Below, in pieces: positions 25,574-35,746 of a DNA stretch of 64,000 bases; the stretch's first letter is position 1, and every line of letters starts with the position of its first letter. The translations under genes were made by a program, and so were the position numbers. The stretch spans positions 43,769-107,768 of the forward strand of contig JAFVGA010000020.1 in assembly GCA_017475235.1 (NCBI GenBank), given 5' to 3'. The DNA is from Eubacterium sp. Lineage in GTDB: Bacteria; Bacillota; Clostridia; Lachnospirales; Lachnospiraceae. The notes under the pieces were generated by a model. That model was given only the letters and a program-made list of their open reading frames with translations, had not been told where the DNA came from and did not search any database.

Positions 25574-26933
25574 ATTGCTTTTTCCATTTGAAGCACAACA
25601 TCGTTATGTCATCAAACTGGCTATTTCCATTTATGAATTCATTGATAGCTTTTCTTACCCCTCCAATCAATTCTGTTGGATCGCTTATATCGTTCCTGAA
25701 ACAATTAAGCAATCTGTCATCGCCAAATAGATTGTGTTTTTTATCTTCAGCTTCTGTCACGCCGTCTGTGTATAGATAAATAACATCATTATTTTCTAGT
25801 TGAATGTTTTGCTGTTTATATTCTACTCCCTGCATTCCAGCCATCACAAAATTGTTCTTCTGCTGTAGGAATTCCGCATGACCATTTCTAGATAAAACTG
25901 GAGCATTATGCCCTGCACTAACATAATTTAATTCTCCACTTTCTAAATCTAGAACTCCAACCCAGATTGTAATAAACATATCCGCTTCATTTCTGTCGCA
26001 AATTGCATTGTTGGCTATTTTAACTGCTTCTTCCAAATCTTTGATATCTCTTACGCAGTTCTGCAAGATAATCTTGGATGAAGCCATAAATAGAGCTGCT
26101 GGAACTCCTTTGCCGGAGACGTCACCTATCACAAAGGCAATTTTTGTAGGGCGAACAAAGAATAGGTCGTAAAAATCTCCACCCACTTCTTTGGCCGTTT
26201 TCATATATCCATCTAATTCTACTTCTTTGCGACCAGGGTATGTGTTGCTGATTCCTGGCAACAATGAATGCTGGATAACGCTCGCAACCTCAAGTTCAGA
26301 TTCCAAGCGACTCTTTTCTATAGTTAAGTTGCGCTGTCGTTCCATGTAAGTGATGATAATAATCATCAAACAGAAGCCTAGTGCGTTAATAGAAATGAAT
26401 GGCAATGCAATTTGTTGAACCGTCTTTAGTGCCATTGAGAATGGTTTTGTTACTATTAAAACTATGCCAAGATGCATCGCCTCCATCAAAGCACTAATCA
26501 ACAGCGCAAAGAGTGGTTTTTCCATTATTCTATGTTTCTTTAGGGAAATGATACCGCAAATTATACCTATAAGTGTTGTCGCAATAGCACATGCTAAGGT
26601 TGTATCACCTGGCGCATCTATGGTTTTGAATCCCATAAATATTCTATGCACTGCAGCAATCAAGCCAGCTATTATACCTCCTACTGGACCTCCAGTAAAA
26701 CCAGCCAGCATAGGGCCAATATCACGAACTGAAACGCGTGCACCACCTAATTGGAATCCTGAAATATTTCCATATATTCCAAAGAGACCACCTAAAATAC
26801 CTGTGGCAATAGAGTACGCCCATTTCTTATTTGACATTGTAAACTTTGTAATGATATCGCTACCACCTATAAAGGCTGCAACCACTAATATTACCGCTAG
26901 CGTTCCTATCATTTGTGCAAACATTCCTGTCAT
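25572..26933 (-). CDS. Membrane SpoIIE-type phosphatase with 5TM sensor domain
   Basis: 453 residues. Residues ~1-190 form five to six helices of the 5TM-5TMR_LYT type (the LytS sensor), recognisable by GGARVSVRDIGPMLAGF and GGPVGGIIAGLIAAVHR. The remainder is a SpoIIE PP2C domain with EVGGDFYDLF, GDVSGKGVPAALFM, YLYTDGVTEA and NSQFDDITML. It probably dephosphorylates a STAS protein; none is adjacent, so the STAS protein at 15772 or a distant one would be the partner. Thirty bases after the TPR-like membrane protein gene, probably co-transcribed with it. Confidence 0.92.
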   Translation of the reverse strand: MTGMFAQMIGTLAVILVVAAFIGGSDIITKFTMSNKKWAYSIATGILGGLFGIYGNISGFQLGGARVSVRDIGPMLAGFTGGPVGGIIAGLIAAVHRIFMGFKTIDAPGDTTLACAIATTLIGIICGIISLKKHRIMEKPLFALLISALMEAMHLGIVLIVTKPFSMALKTVQQIALPFISINALGFCLMIIIITYMERQRNLTIEKSRLESELEVASVIQHSLLPGISNTYPGRKEVELDGYMKTAKEVGGDFYDLFFVRPTKIAFVIGDVSGKGVPAALFMASSKIILQNCVRDIKDLEEAVKIANNAICDRNEADMFITIWVGVLDLESGELNYVSAGHNAPVLSRNGHAEFLQQKNNFVMAGMQGVEYKQQNIQLENNDVIYLYTDGVTEAEDKKHNLFGDDRLLNCFRNDISDPTELIGGVRKAINEFINGNSQFDDITMLCFKWKKQ

Positions 26934-26963
26934 TATTTATCCTCTCTTTTTTATCTTCCCAAG

Positions 26964-27899
26964 CTAGTTAACAAAATTGGCTGATTCGGAGCCCAGTAAG
27001 TTTCCTTTAGTATCGTAAACATAGAATGTAGCTCCTCCCGCACAATCTTTTTCTGGTCCAGGAGATCCATAATACATACTTCGCCACGAAAAAGTACCGT
27101 TTATCCATTTGCCTTTATCGTTATAGTATACTGCTTCTCCGTCTGGGAACACTCCCTTTGTTTTAATTTTAAGTCCTTTTGTATCGTTAGGATTTAATCC
27201 CTTCATTGTGATGTGGAAATACATTGTATCATAAATTGAAATATTATACTTCTTATGTTTTTTATCCTTCTTGCTATTATTCACTACTATTTTTACATAT
27301 GGCTGATAGAAGCCATCATTCACTTCTTTGGCATCTTTATACTTTGCTTTAACCAATTGCCACAAATATTTTGCAAACTTATCACTAGATGGATCTTGTG
27401 ACATTTTACAGTAGTCGTATTTAAGTTCTTTCACTGGAGTTGAATTTTGAGAATCTTCAAAGTATACATCAATTATCTGTTCTGCACCTTTTAAGTCATT
27501 TTCCAAAATCTTTTGCTTGCACTCTAGAAGTTTGGATTTATCTTTTCCTTCTTGGTTATCTATTGCATTATAAAGAAGGAATGCATCTTCTGGTTTTCCT
27601 TCTCTGTAATACTGATCAGCTAATTTGCCTTTTGCATCTTCCAGAATTCCTTCCGCATCTTCTTCTGCGTCAGGAATGTCCCCATCATCTAGCAATTCTT
27701 CAATCTTATCAATTCCTGTTTTATAATGTCCATTGTTGATTTGCTCTTTAGCTGATTCATATTCCTTATAGTTCTGTTGTTTATTATAATGAACAAACAG
27801 AATTATGCCTGCAATCAAAATCACTGAAAAAGCAGCTATTAATAGAATTAATACTATTTTCACATTTTTGTATTTATCTGGTGTTTGGTTGTTTGGCAT
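26964..27899 (-). CDS. Membrane-anchored protein with TPR-like helices, unknown function
   Basis: 311 residues. Short cytoplasmic N-terminus, one membrane helix (about residues 15-37), then helical, acidic repeats to about residue 175 that look like tetratricopeptide-type pairs (NGHYKTGIDKIEELLDDG, EGKPEDAFLLYNAID). The last ~110 residues are beta-rich, with Gly/Lys/Tyr content and a DCAGG motif. I do not recognise the domain. Sits between guaA and a SpoIIE phosphatase on one strand with short gaps (13 and 30 bases). Confidence 0.7.
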   Translation of the reverse strand: MPNNQTPDKYKNVKIVLILLIAAFSVILIAGIILFVHYNKQQNYKEYESAKEQINNGHYKTGIDKIEELLDDGDIPDAEEDAEGILEDAKGKLADQYYREGKPEDAFLLYNAIDNQEGKDKSKLLECKQKILENDLKGAEQIIDVYFEDSQNSTPVKELKYDYCKMSQDPSSDKFAKYLWQLVKAKYKDAKEVNDGFYQPYVKIVVNNSKKDKKHKKYNISIYDTMYFHITMKGLNPNDTKGLKIKTKGVFPDGEAVYYNDKGKWINGTFSWRSMYYGSPGPEKDCAGGATFYVYDTKGNLLGSESANFVN

Positions 27900-27912
27900 A
27901 TTGTTCTCTCCT

Positions 27913-29484
27913 TTATTCGATTTCTATCGTACCAGGTGGTTTACTTGTAAGGTCATACATTACTCTGTTCACACCCTTAACCTCATTTATAATTCTTGTC
28001 ATTACTCTGTTCAAAATGTCATATGGGATTTCTGAACTCTCTGCTGTCATAAAGTCGATTGTCTTAACAGCTCTTAGACACACTGCAAAGTCATATGTTC
28101 TTTCATCTCCCATCACACCAACAGACTGCATGTTTGTGAGTGCTGCAAAGTATTGATCTGGTTTCCAGTCTGCTTCTTTGCCGTTCTCTTTTAAGTATTC
28201 TTTAAGTGCTGTGTCTACTTCTTCTCTGTAGATTGCGTCTGCATCTTGAACGATTTTTACTTTATCTTCAGTAATCTCTCCAACAATTCTCACTCCAAGC
28301 CCTGGACCTGGGAATGGTTGTCTAAACACTAGTCGCTCTGGAATTCCAAGTTCTAGTCCAGCTTTACGAACTTCATCCTTAAACAAGTCTCTCAAAGGTT
28401 CCAAAATATCTTTGAAATCCACTGTGTCTGGAAGTCCACCAACGTTGTGGTGTGATTTGATGACCGCTGACTCTCCACCCAAACCACTCTCTACCACATC
28501 CGGATAGATTGTTCCTTGCGCTAGGAAGTCTACTGCTCCAATCTTTCCCGCTTCCTCTTCAAAGACTCTGATGAATTCCTCGCCAATAATCTTTCTTTTA
28601 TTCTCAGGCTCACTTACACCTTTTAATTTATCGTAGTATCTTTGCTGTGCATTTACACGGATGAAGTTTAGGTCAAAGTCTCCTTCTGGGCCGAATATTG
28701 CTTCCACATCATCTCCCTCGTTCTTACGAAGAAGTCCGTGATCTACAAAAACACATGTAAGTTGCTTTCCAATCGCTTTTGAAAGAAGTCCTGCTGCTAC
28801 TGATGAATCTACTCCACCAGAAAGTGCTAGCAATACTTTTCCATCTCCTACTTTTTCTTTGATTGCCTTGATTGAGTCTTGAACAAAAGTCTCCATCTTC
28901 CAATCGCCTTTGCACTCACATACATTGTATACGTAGTTACTCAATATTTCTTTTCCATATTCAGTATGAAGTACTTCTGGATGGAACTGGATTGCATATA
29001 ATTTCTTTTCCTCATCCTCTGCTGCTGCCACTGGACAATCTTTTGTGTGAGCTGACACCTTAAATCCCGGTGCTGCTTCTTTTATATAGTCGAAGTGACT
29101 CATCCATGTGATTGATTTCTCAGGGATGTCTGTAAATACTTTTGAATTGTTATCAAAGAATGTTTCTGTCTTTCCATATTCGCGTACTGGAGCTTTCTCA
29201 ACCACTCCACCAAGAATGTGTTGCATAAGCTGTGCACCGTAGCAAAGACCAAGGACAGGAATTCCTATTTCAAACAACTCTTTTGTGTATGTTGGGGAGT
29301 CATCTTCGTAGCAGCTGTTTGGTCCGCCAGTTAGAATGATTCCCTTTGGATTCATCTCCTTGATTTTTTCAATATCTGTTTTGTAAGAGTAGATTTCACA
29401 ATAAACGCCAGCTTCACGCACACGACGTGCTACAAGCTGGTTATACTGTCCTCCAAAATCAATTACAATTACTGTTTCTCTCAT
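27913..29484 (-). CDS. guaA: GMP synthase (glutamine-hydrolysing)
   Basis: 523 residues, full length. The N-terminal class I GATase domain shows [15 protein letters not shown], the nucleophile GLCYGAQLM and the His/Glu pair [11 protein letters not shown]. The ATP-PPase domain has [15 protein letters not shown] and the dimerisation domain [11 protein letters not shown] to PPGTIEIE. Converts XMP to GMP with glutamine and ATP. Start at 29484 with AGGAAG seven bases upstream; an in-frame ATG at 29508 lies inside the preceding gene. Confidence 0.98.
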   Translation of the reverse strand: MRETVIVIDFGGQYNQLVARRVREAGVYCEIYSYKTDIEKIKEMNPKGIILTGGPNSCYEDDSPTYTKELFEIGIPVLGLCYGAQLMQHILGGVVEKAPVREYGKTETFFDNNSKVFTDIPEKSITWMSHFDYIKEAAPGFKVSAHTKDCPVAAAEDEEKKLYAIQFHPEVLHTEYGKEILSNYVYNVCECKGDWKMETFVQDSIKAIKEKVGDGKVLLALSGGVDSSVAAGLLSKAIGKQLTCVFVDHGLLRKNEGDDVEAIFGPEGDFDLNFIRVNAQQRYYDKLKGVSEPENKRKIIGEEFIRVFEEEAGKIGAVDFLAQGTIYPDVVESGLGGESAVIKSHHNVGGLPDTVDFKDILEPLRDLFKDEVRKAGLELGIPERLVFRQPFPGPGLGVRIVGEITEDKVKIVQDADAIYREEVDTALKEYLKENGKEADWKPDQYFAALTNMQSVGVMGDERTYDFAVCLRAVKTIDFMTAESSEIPYDILNRVMTRIINEVKGVNRVMYDLTSKPPGTIEIE

Positions 29485-29492
29485 ATTACTTC

Positions 29493-30626
29493 CTATCCTA
29501 ATACCCATAAGTCAGTATTATTCATAAATTTCTCTTCGTTAAATAATACTACCATTTTATCAATTTTTCCAATATCGCTTAATGCATCCATTATACTGCC
29601 ACCCAAGTATCTTGGGTCAACCATTACAATGTTTTCATAGTTGTTCGTCATAAATGGAACAATACAGTTTGCAAACGAATCCTTAATTAGCACAAGTGTC
29701 TTTCCGTTTTTGCAACCTGTGTGAATCTTTAACACACCAAAGTTACCACCCATGAAGTACTCGTACTTATCTTCCTTCTTCAAAGCCTTTTCATAATAAA
29801 GGTCTGTGATGTCTGAGTCTTCCTCGCATTCCACTTGGCTTTCTTCAGCCGTCTTAATATTGTACTTAGTAATCAAATCCTTTTGTGGTGCATAGTGAAT
29901 CTTGTTGTATGTTGTTCCAAGGAAATCATCAGCAACTACTTGTGGCTTTTCGCCTTTAAGATTTTTCTCACCCATTGCATCCATCATAGTCTCGTAACCA
30001 TACTTCGCACCAAGACTTGTCCAGTGATGATCTGTCTTGTAGTAAATATATTCATCTTTGTGCTTCTTTAGGTCCTTAGTCAAATCAACTAGCATATTCT
30101 TATCTTTCAATGCATCCCAAAGCATTGATTTCATCTTGATATTGTCATCTGATGTTGGCGCATACTTTGGCATCTTGTCAGTTAGAACATTTTCCTTATT
30201 TGGAATCAAAACAACTTTAACGTTTTTGCTTCCGATTCCTTCTGCTGCCATATTTACGAAAGTGCTTAGGTACTTAACATTCTCTTTAATCTTTGCTGGT
30301 TTAGCTTTTATACTCTTTTCGATTAAGTAGCCGTCTTTGCCGAAGTACACATCAGCCTTCTCTGCACGTCCCATAAGTTTATCTACCATAGTAGTTGTGT
30401 AGATGAACTGGTCTCTAAATACCACATGATCATTCAAGAAATTGTCCAAGCCAGATTGGAACTTAGCCTTTGTGATTGTCTTTACGTTTGTCTTAGGGAA
30501 TGGTGCAAGTTCTCTCTTCTCAAAGACAGAGTACTTCTTGCTACCACCTAGCACAGTAAATAGACCTACGCCACATAGGATAATCATAAATAATACAATT
30601 GTGATTATTTTAAATTTTCTCTCCAT
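29493..30626 (-). CDS. DHHW-family (AlgJ/AlgX-like) acylation protein
   Basis: 377 residues: signal-anchor at residues 8-28, then an SGNH-like extracellular domain with [10 protein letters not shown] near the start, an FRDQFIYT block, and the catalytic-type [12 protein letters not shown] motif that names the DHHW family. Such proteins work with MBOAT acyltransferases to acetylate exopolysaccharide or wall polymers outside the membrane. The MBOAT gene is the upstream neighbour with a 9-base gap. Likely function: transfer of acyl groups to a surface glycan. Confidence 0.92.
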   Translation of the reverse strand: MERKFKIITIVLFMIILCGVGLFTVLGGSKKYSVFEKRELAPFPKTNVKTITKAKFQSGLDNFLNDHVVFRDQFIYTTTMVDKLMGRAEKADVYFGKDGYLIEKSIKAKPAKIKENVKYLSTFVNMAAEGIGSKNVKVVLIPNKENVLTDKMPKYAPTSDDNIKMKSMLWDALKDKNMLVDLTKDLKKHKDEYIYYKTDHHWTSLGAKYGYETMMDAMGEKNLKGEKPQVVADDFLGTTYNKIHYAPQKDLITKYNIKTAEESQVECEEDSDITDLYYEKALKKEDKYEYFMGGNFGVLKIHTGCKNGKTLVLIKDSFANCIVPFMTNNYENIVMVDPRYLGGSIMDALSDIGKIDKMVVLFNEEKFMNNTDLWVLG

Positions 30627-30635
30627 TTACTGCTC

Positions 30636-32039
30636 CTAGAATCTGAAGTACAAGAATGGATTGTAAGTGTCTGATACTATAAACGCAATTGAAAGTCCTA
30701 GTATCACTACTACGAACAACATCTGTACAATACTTTTTACTGCTACGTTTCGGCCAAGTAACTTATTTGCCAATTTCTTTGGCGCGGACGTAGATCCTAT
30801 TATACCGATAACTATTAGTGCGCCAAAGCTTAATAGTAGATACGCTGTATGGTGATCTACTAAACCTTTTTGTGCATTGAAGAACAACGCCTTTATGAAA
30901 TCGCCTCTGTGCTTTAAGTCGTCCAAGACAAAGATAGCCCAGCCCGAGACGAATGCTACTATTGTCCAAATTCTTCCTATTATAGATGGAAGTTTGTCTA
31001 GTAATTTTCTCAAGAATAATTTTTCTATGATAAGTAGGATTGCATAATAAACTCCCCATAGAACAAAGTTCCATGAAGCGCCGTGCCAGAATCCTGTTAG
31101 TAACCAAACGATGAAGATGTTGAAGATCTGTCTTGGCAAACCTTTTCTGTTTCCACCGAGTGGGATGTATACATATTCTTTAAACCATGAGCTTAGTGAG
31201 ATGTGCCATCTGCGCCAAAATTCTGTGATTGATTTTGATTGATATGGGTAGTCAAAGTTCTCTAGGAAATGGAATCCTAGCATTCGTCCCATACCGATGG
31301 CCATATCTGAATAACCTGAAAAGTCAAAATAGATTTGAAGCGTGAACGCCAAAATCGCTAGCCAACTTAATGAAGTTGATAGCTGCTCTTTTGGCATAGC
31401 TGATATCTCTTTAAAGATAATCGCTATGTTGTTTGCGATAAGAACTTTTTTACCAAGACCGATTGTAAATCTAATGATGCCTTGATAGAAATCATCTACT
31501 GTGCACTTTCTATCACGAAGCTGTTTTTCAACTGTTTTGTAGCGGACGATTGGTCCGGCGATTAGCTGAGGGAACATTGTGATATATGTTGCGAAGTTGA
31601 TGATGTTTTTGTTTCCTTCTACTTTCTTGCGGTAAACGTCAATCACGTACGACATCGCTTGGAATGTGTAGAAACTGATTCCGATTGGAAGTGCGATGTT
31701 TAACAAGTGAACATGTTTGCCGAAGATTACGTTGTAAGTGCCAATTGTAAAGTTGGCATATTTGAACACAAATAAAAGTCCAACATTTATAACTACTGAA
31801 ATGATAAGGAAGAGTTTACGATATCCATCTTTTTTGGATGCGCTGATTAATAAACCAGACACATAGTTGAGTAAGATGGAAAAGAGCATAAGTAAAATGT
31901 ATACTGGCTCTCCCCAGCTATAAAATATTAGACTTACTATGAGTAACCATAGATTTCGTAATTTAGTTGGAGCAATATAATATACCAACAAAGTGATTGG
32001 CAAAAATATCACTAGAAATATTAAACTACTAAATACCAT
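30636..32039 (-). CDS. MBOAT-family O-acyltransferase (AlgI/DltB-like)
   Basis: 467 residues, about eleven membrane helices. Hallmarks: ALPIGISFYTFQAMSYVIDVYR, then PYQSKSITEFWRRWHISLSSW, and the catalytic His in LTGFWHGASWNFVLWG. The enzyme passes acyl groups across the membrane to a partner protein, here most likely the DHHW protein encoded next. Together with three SGNH proteins in the next 12 kb this suggests a glycan O-acylation/deacylation set. Confidence 0.95.
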   Translation of the reverse strand: MVFSSLIFLVIFLPITLLVYYIAPTKLRNLWLLIVSLIFYSWGEPVYILLMLFSILLNYVSGLLISASKKDGYRKLFLIISVVINVGLLFVFKYANFTIGTYNVIFGKHVHLLNIALPIGISFYTFQAMSYVIDVYRKKVEGNKNIINFATYITMFPQLIAGPIVRYKTVEKQLRDRKCTVDDFYQGIIRFTIGLGKKVLIANNIAIIFKEISAMPKEQLSTSLSWLAILAFTLQIYFDFSGYSDMAIGMGRMLGFHFLENFDYPYQSKSITEFWRRWHISLSSWFKEYVYIPLGGNRKGLPRQIFNIFIVWLLTGFWHGASWNFVLWGVYYAILLIIEKLFLRKLLDKLPSIIGRIWTIVAFVSGWAIFVLDDLKHRGDFIKALFFNAQKGLVDHHTAYLLLSFGALIVIGIIGSTSAPKKLANKLLGRNVAVKSIVQMLFVVVILGLSIAFIVSDTYNPFLYFRF

Positions 32040-32080
32040 TTGTTGTTCCTTAAACGCGTTTTATCTATTGTAAGTGATTT

Positions 32081-33094
32081 TTATCGTTTTGTTAATGATT
32101 TTGAGTGTTTTTTCAAATCTTTTACTACTTTGATTGTTCCACCTGAACTCCAATGTCCACCGTCGCCGCCGTTGGCTTTAAGGTAGCCTGCACCGTCTGA
32201 AATAAGTTTGCGATATCTTGAGTAGTAAAATACATTCTTTGTCTTGCTCGCATATTTTTTATACGCCCTGTTGTATCTATTAATCTTAGGATTGCTTGCA
32301 AATCCCGAACTATGACTTCTTCCCACTGGAGGAAGTGCCATTAGAACCATTTCAATATGAGGGTTAATGCTCTTTAGAAGTTTGAATGCCTTCTTATAAT
32401 TCTTAACGGTGCTACTTGGGTTCCCGCCTTTTGCCTCATTCATTCCAATCAAGAAATATACTCGATCTGGATTATAGTAAGCGATTCTCTCGATAGCCGT
32501 TATGCTTCTGCCTTTATAATTGATGTAGTTGTCATTAAGCATTCCACTTGTGCTTATTCCTATTTTAGAAATAATGTATGAATTCTTAGGTTTATATTTT
32601 TTAGCATAGAGTTTCATACCCTCCACGAAACACTCTCCACAAATCACTACTCGTGGATTTTTTGGAAGTACGTAAACTGACTTTGTCTTTGACTCTTTGC
32701 TAGTGAAAGTTTTTCCACCAGACTTAGCTTCTGCCACTATCTTATATCTGTATGTTTTTCTCTTCTTTGCTTTTTTATCTGTAAACGCACTCTTAGCAGT
32801 TTTCTTGATTAAGGTAAATTCTTGGCCCTTCTGCGCGCGAAGAACTCTGTAGCTCTGAGCCTTGTCTACACTGTTCCAATCAAGCCTAATGTGCTTCTCA
32901 TAGTGCTTTTTAATTTTTAACTTTGGAGTACTGAGCGAAATTTTCTTTGCAGGCTGCTTTTTGTGCGTAGTAGTCTCGGGCACCTTTGTAGTAGTCTGCT
33001 CTGGTGCTGCCTTAGCCATGTTGCCTTTGGCGAAGAATACCAATGCGAACGCAAATACGATTGTCACAATACTTAATCCAATTACTTTTTTCAT
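32081..33094 (-). CDS. Secreted Fn3-SGNH-type protein with cysteine at the nucleophile position
   Basis: 337 residues: signal peptide (1-30), Thr-rich linker, a Lys-rich fibronectin-III-like domain (about 50-140), then an SGNH domain. Block I reads ICGECFVEGM where family members have a GDS-R-T-x-G-M type block, so Ser is replaced by Cys155. Block III FLIGMNEA keeps the Asn, and block V GDGGHWSS keeps the Asp and His. Clear paralogue of the protein at 41036-41812, which has the same substitution. Presumed deacylase or acyltransferase on a surface glycan; mechanism uncertain. Confidence 0.85.
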   Translation of the reverse strand: MKKVIGLSIVTIVFAFALVFFAKGNMAKAAPEQTTTKVPETTTHKKQPAKKISLSTPKLKIKKHYEKHIRLDWNSVDKAQSYRVLRAQKGQEFTLIKKTAKSAFTDKKAKKRKTYRYKIVAEAKSGGKTFTSKESKTKSVYVLPKNPRVVICGECFVEGMKLYAKKYKPKNSYIISKIGISTSGMLNDNYINYKGRSITAIERIAYYNPDRVYFLIGMNEAKGGNPSSTVKNYKKAFKLLKSINPHIEMVLMALPPVGRSHSSGFASNPKINRYNRAYKKYASKTKNVFYYSRYRKLISDGAGYLKANGGDGGHWSSGGTIKVVKDLKKHSKSLTKR

Positions 33095-33120
33095 TTTTAA
33101 CTCCTTAGTCTTTTCAAAAT

Positions 33121-33150
33121 AAAAATGAGGGAATATGCTCCCTCATTTTT
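33121..33150 (-). terminator. Terminator after the DUF4358-like gene
   Basis: Stem AAAAATGAGGGA with its complement around a short loop, twelve bases after the stop, with a run of Ts on the minus strand. Confidence 0.88.
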
Positions 33151-33161
33151 TACTAATAGTT

Positions 33162-33656
33162 TTAAGCTGCTCTTTTAACTGCTGCTTTAGCTTTTTTATT
33201 TCCTGAGGCATCTAACATAAGTAAGTAAACGTAGTTTCCTTTTGAACCGATACTAGCCTTGTTCAAAACTTTCTTACCGTATTTAGAGAAATAGCCTCTC
33301 TTAGCAGCGCCTTTTCTACTATTTACATAGCTTCTGAATTTATTCTTAATTCCATTTACTTGGCTTTTCTTCTTAGCCTGAACAATCACAACTACACGCT
33401 CTGTCTTTTTAGACTTTCCTTCAAATGATTGTCCAACTGCATATGATTTCAATCCCTTCACTGAAAGAACTCCAAGTATTTTTGAATATCTCTTAAACAT
33501 ATCCTGTCTTGGAATATTCTTTTTCTTAGGGCAATACTTTTTATAAATCTTTTTTACTGCACTGTAAGCAGAGCTTGTTGATGCTTGTGTGTTAGTCGTG
33601 CCAAATGCTCCGAAAACTAGTGTTATTACTAAAACAAATGCTAATAGTTTTTTCAT
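33162..33656 (-). CDS. Small secreted Lys-rich protein, DUF4358-like
   Basis: 164 residues with a signal peptide (1-25, TNTQAS). The mature part is very basic and has a VVIVQAKKKSQV strand-helix and a final KGNYVYLLMLDAS strand, the pattern of DUF4358 proteins in Lachnospiraceae. Function unknown. Own terminator; separated by 98 bases from mnmA upstream. Confidence 0.65.
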   Translation of the reverse strand: MKKLLAFVLVITLVFGAFGTTNTQASTSSAYSAVKKIYKKYCPKKKNIPRQDMFKRYSKILGVLSVKGLKSYAVGQSFEGKSKKTERVVVIVQAKKKSQVNGIKNKFRSYVNSRKGAAKRGYFSKYGKKVLNKASIGSKGNYVYLLMLDASGNKKAKAAVKRAA

Positions 33657-33754
33657 TTTTTATACCTTCTCTCTAAAAAATCTATCGTACATATTATATA
33701 TAAATTCATTTACTTATTCAATCCAAAATATGATGGAAGCACACAGTTTTATTG

Positions 33755-34834
33755 CTATTCGACCTCGATAATAGTTCCGCCGCCTAGCACTACATCGCCG
33801 TCATATAACACTACTGACTGTCCCCTTGTCATTGCTCTTTGGTCCTCGTCGAAGTCCACCTTCACATCACCATTTTCCAGCACCGTAACTGTAGCGTCCG
33901 CCAACGGTTTATGATATCTAGTTCTTGCTTGAACTTTGATTGGCTCAGTTGGCGCTTCCCCACTAATCCAGTTAAAGTCGTTTGCTATTAGGCTGCCTTT
34001 GTAGAGGTCTTTCTCGCGGCCTACTACTATCTCGTTAGTCTCAGGCTTGATGTCTAGTACATAATGTCTGCCTTCTCTTGTCACGTCAAAACCTTTTCGC
34101 TGTCCAACTGTGAATCTGTAGTAGCCCTGGTGAGTTCCAATCTGCTTTCCATTAATGTCTAGAATCTTTCCATAGCCGATCTTCTCGCCAGTGTACTCTT
34201 CAATAAATCTCTTATGATTTCCATCCGGGATAAAGCAGATGTCCTGACTTTCTTTCTTGTCTGCATTGATTAGGCTGTTCTCATTTGCCTTCTCGCGGAT
34301 TTGATCCTTTGTGTAATCGCCAAGCGGAAACATTGCATGCTCAAGTAGGTCTTGAGTTAAGTGATAAAGCACGTAACTCTGATCCTTGCTATCATCCACT
34401 CCTTTTAGAAGTTCGTATTTTTTCGTTTCTTCGTTGTATCGCGTTCTTACGTAGTGGCCTGTCACGATTGTGTCGCAACCAAGTTCCTCTGCACGTCTCT
34501 TTAACTCGTCAAACTTAAGGTATCTATTACAATCGATACAAGGGTTTGGAGTTCTGCCGTGAATATAGCAGTCTACAAACTTGTCTATTACTTTTTCTTT
34601 GAAGTGGGCTTTGAAATTGAACACGTAGTATGGGAAGTCTAGGTTGTTTGCAACGCTTCTGGCATCTTCCACATCACTAAGAGAGCAACAAGTTCCCTCC
34701 ATATCGACTTCCGCATCGCTTTCATCGTGAAGTTTCATTGTCACTCCAATAACATCGTATCCTTTTTCCTTCATGAACACGGCAGCCACACTGCTATCCA
34801 CGCCGCCGCTCATTGCCACTAAGGCTTTACTCAT
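33755..34834 (-). CDS. mnmA: tRNA-specific 2-thiouridylase MnmA
   Basis: 359 residues. PP-loop [14 protein letters not shown] at the N-terminus, then TPNPCIDCNRYLKF with the first catalytic Cys and SQDICFIPDG with the second. C-terminal beta-barrel ends GQSVVLYDGDVVLGGG. Introduces sulfur at position 2 of wobble uridine in Lys, Glu and Gln tRNAs, using a cysteine desulfurase for sulfur. Ribosome site AGGAGAG; nadA lies 9 bases upstream. Confidence 0.98.
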   Translation of the reverse strand: MSKALVAMSGGVDSSVAAVFMKEKGYDVIGVTMKLHDESDAEVDMEGTCCSLSDVEDARSVANNLDFPYYVFNFKAHFKEKVIDKFVDCYIHGRTPNPCIDCNRYLKFDELKRRAEELGCDTIVTGHYVRTRYNEETKKYELLKGVDDSKDQSYVLYHLTQDLLEHAMFPLGDYTKDQIREKANENSLINADKKESQDICFIPDGNHKRFIEEYTGEKIGYGKILDINGKQIGTHQGYYRFTVGQRKGFDVTREGRHYVLDIKPETNEIVVGREKDLYKGSLIANDFNWISGEAPTEPIKVQARTRYHKPLADATVTVLENGDVKVDFDEDQRAMTRGQSVVLYDGDVVLGGGTIIEVE

Positions 34835-34843
34835 TTTGCTCTC

Positions 34844-35746
34844 CTAGCCTAACTCTATCATCTTGTCGATGCATCGCTTAGCACCGATTCTAGTCTCTTC
34901 ATCTAATTCAATCTGCTCACCTTCGCCCTTGCAACACTCGAGCACATTTTCAAGTGTAGTGTATCTCATATTTGGACAAACAAATGTGTCAGTTACTGTG
35001 TAGAACTTCTTGTCTGGGCACTCGTTTGATAGGTGAACTGCAATATTGTTTTCTGTTCCTATAATAAACTCTGTTTGGTCACTTTCTTTTGCATAGTTCA
35101 TAATGCCTGTTGTTGAACCAACATAGTCTGCCAACTCAACCACTACTGGCTTACACTCAGGGTGAACTAAGAATAATGCATCTGGATGAGCCTCTTTTGC
35201 TTTTAGCACATCTTCAGGTTCAATTCTTGCATGAGTTGGACAACCACCGTTAAGTAGTTTGAATTCTTTATCTGGAAGTTTCTTAGAAATGAAATCTCCC
35301 AAGTTGCAATCTGGTATAAATAAAATCTTATCTGTATCTAGTTTGCTACAAATCTTTTCTGCAGACGACGATGTCACGCACACATCGCACACAGTCTTAA
35401 GATCTGATGTTGTGTTGATATAAGCTACCACTGTGTAGTCTGGGAACTGCTTCTTCACTTCTGAGATAAGTGCTTTGTCCATCATCTCTGCCATTGGACA
35501 ACCTGCATTCTTGTTTGAAAGATACACAGTCTTGTCAGGTGAAAGAATCTTTACAGTCTCCGCCATAAATCTCACGCCACACATAATGACATTTTTGTTT
35601 TGCACCTTCTCTGCTTCCACAGCTAGCGCAAAACTGTCACCCACAAAATCAGCAACCTCTAGGATTTCTGGATTCTGGTAGCAGTGTGCCAAAATACAAA
35701 TATCATTTTCTTCTTTTAGTTTTATAATTTCTTCTTTAATACTCAT
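34844..35746 (-). CDS. nadA: Quinolinate synthase NadA
   Basis: 300 residues with the family blocks ILAHCYQNPE, FVGDSFALA, MCGVRFMAETVK, a HPECKPVV block and TDTFVCPNMRYTTLENV; the cysteines bind a [4Fe-4S] cluster. Condenses iminoaspartate with dihydroxyacetone phosphate to quinolinate in NAD biosynthesis. nadB and nadC are not next to it here, contrary to the usual clostridial nadABC operon. Overlaps the SGNH gene upstream by ATGA. Confidence 0.97.
   Translation of the reverse strand: MSIKEEIIKLKEENDICILAHCYQNPEILEVADFVGDSFALAVEAEKVQNKNVIMCGVRFMAETVKILSPDKTVYLSNKNAGCPMAEMMDKALISEVKKQFPDYTVVAYINTTSDLKTVCDVCVTSSSAEKICSKLDTDKILFIPDCNLGDFISKKLPDKEFKLLNGGCPTHARIEPEDVLKAKEAHPDALFLVHPECKPVVVELADYVGSTTGIMNYAKESDQTEFIIGTENNIAVHLSNECPDKKFYTVTDTFVCPNMRYTTLENVLECCKGEGEQIELDEETRIGAKRCIDKMIELG

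Noticed and set aside
30763-31107. Second frame within the MBOAT gene
   Set aside because: Shadow of a well-conserved membrane protein; no start signal.
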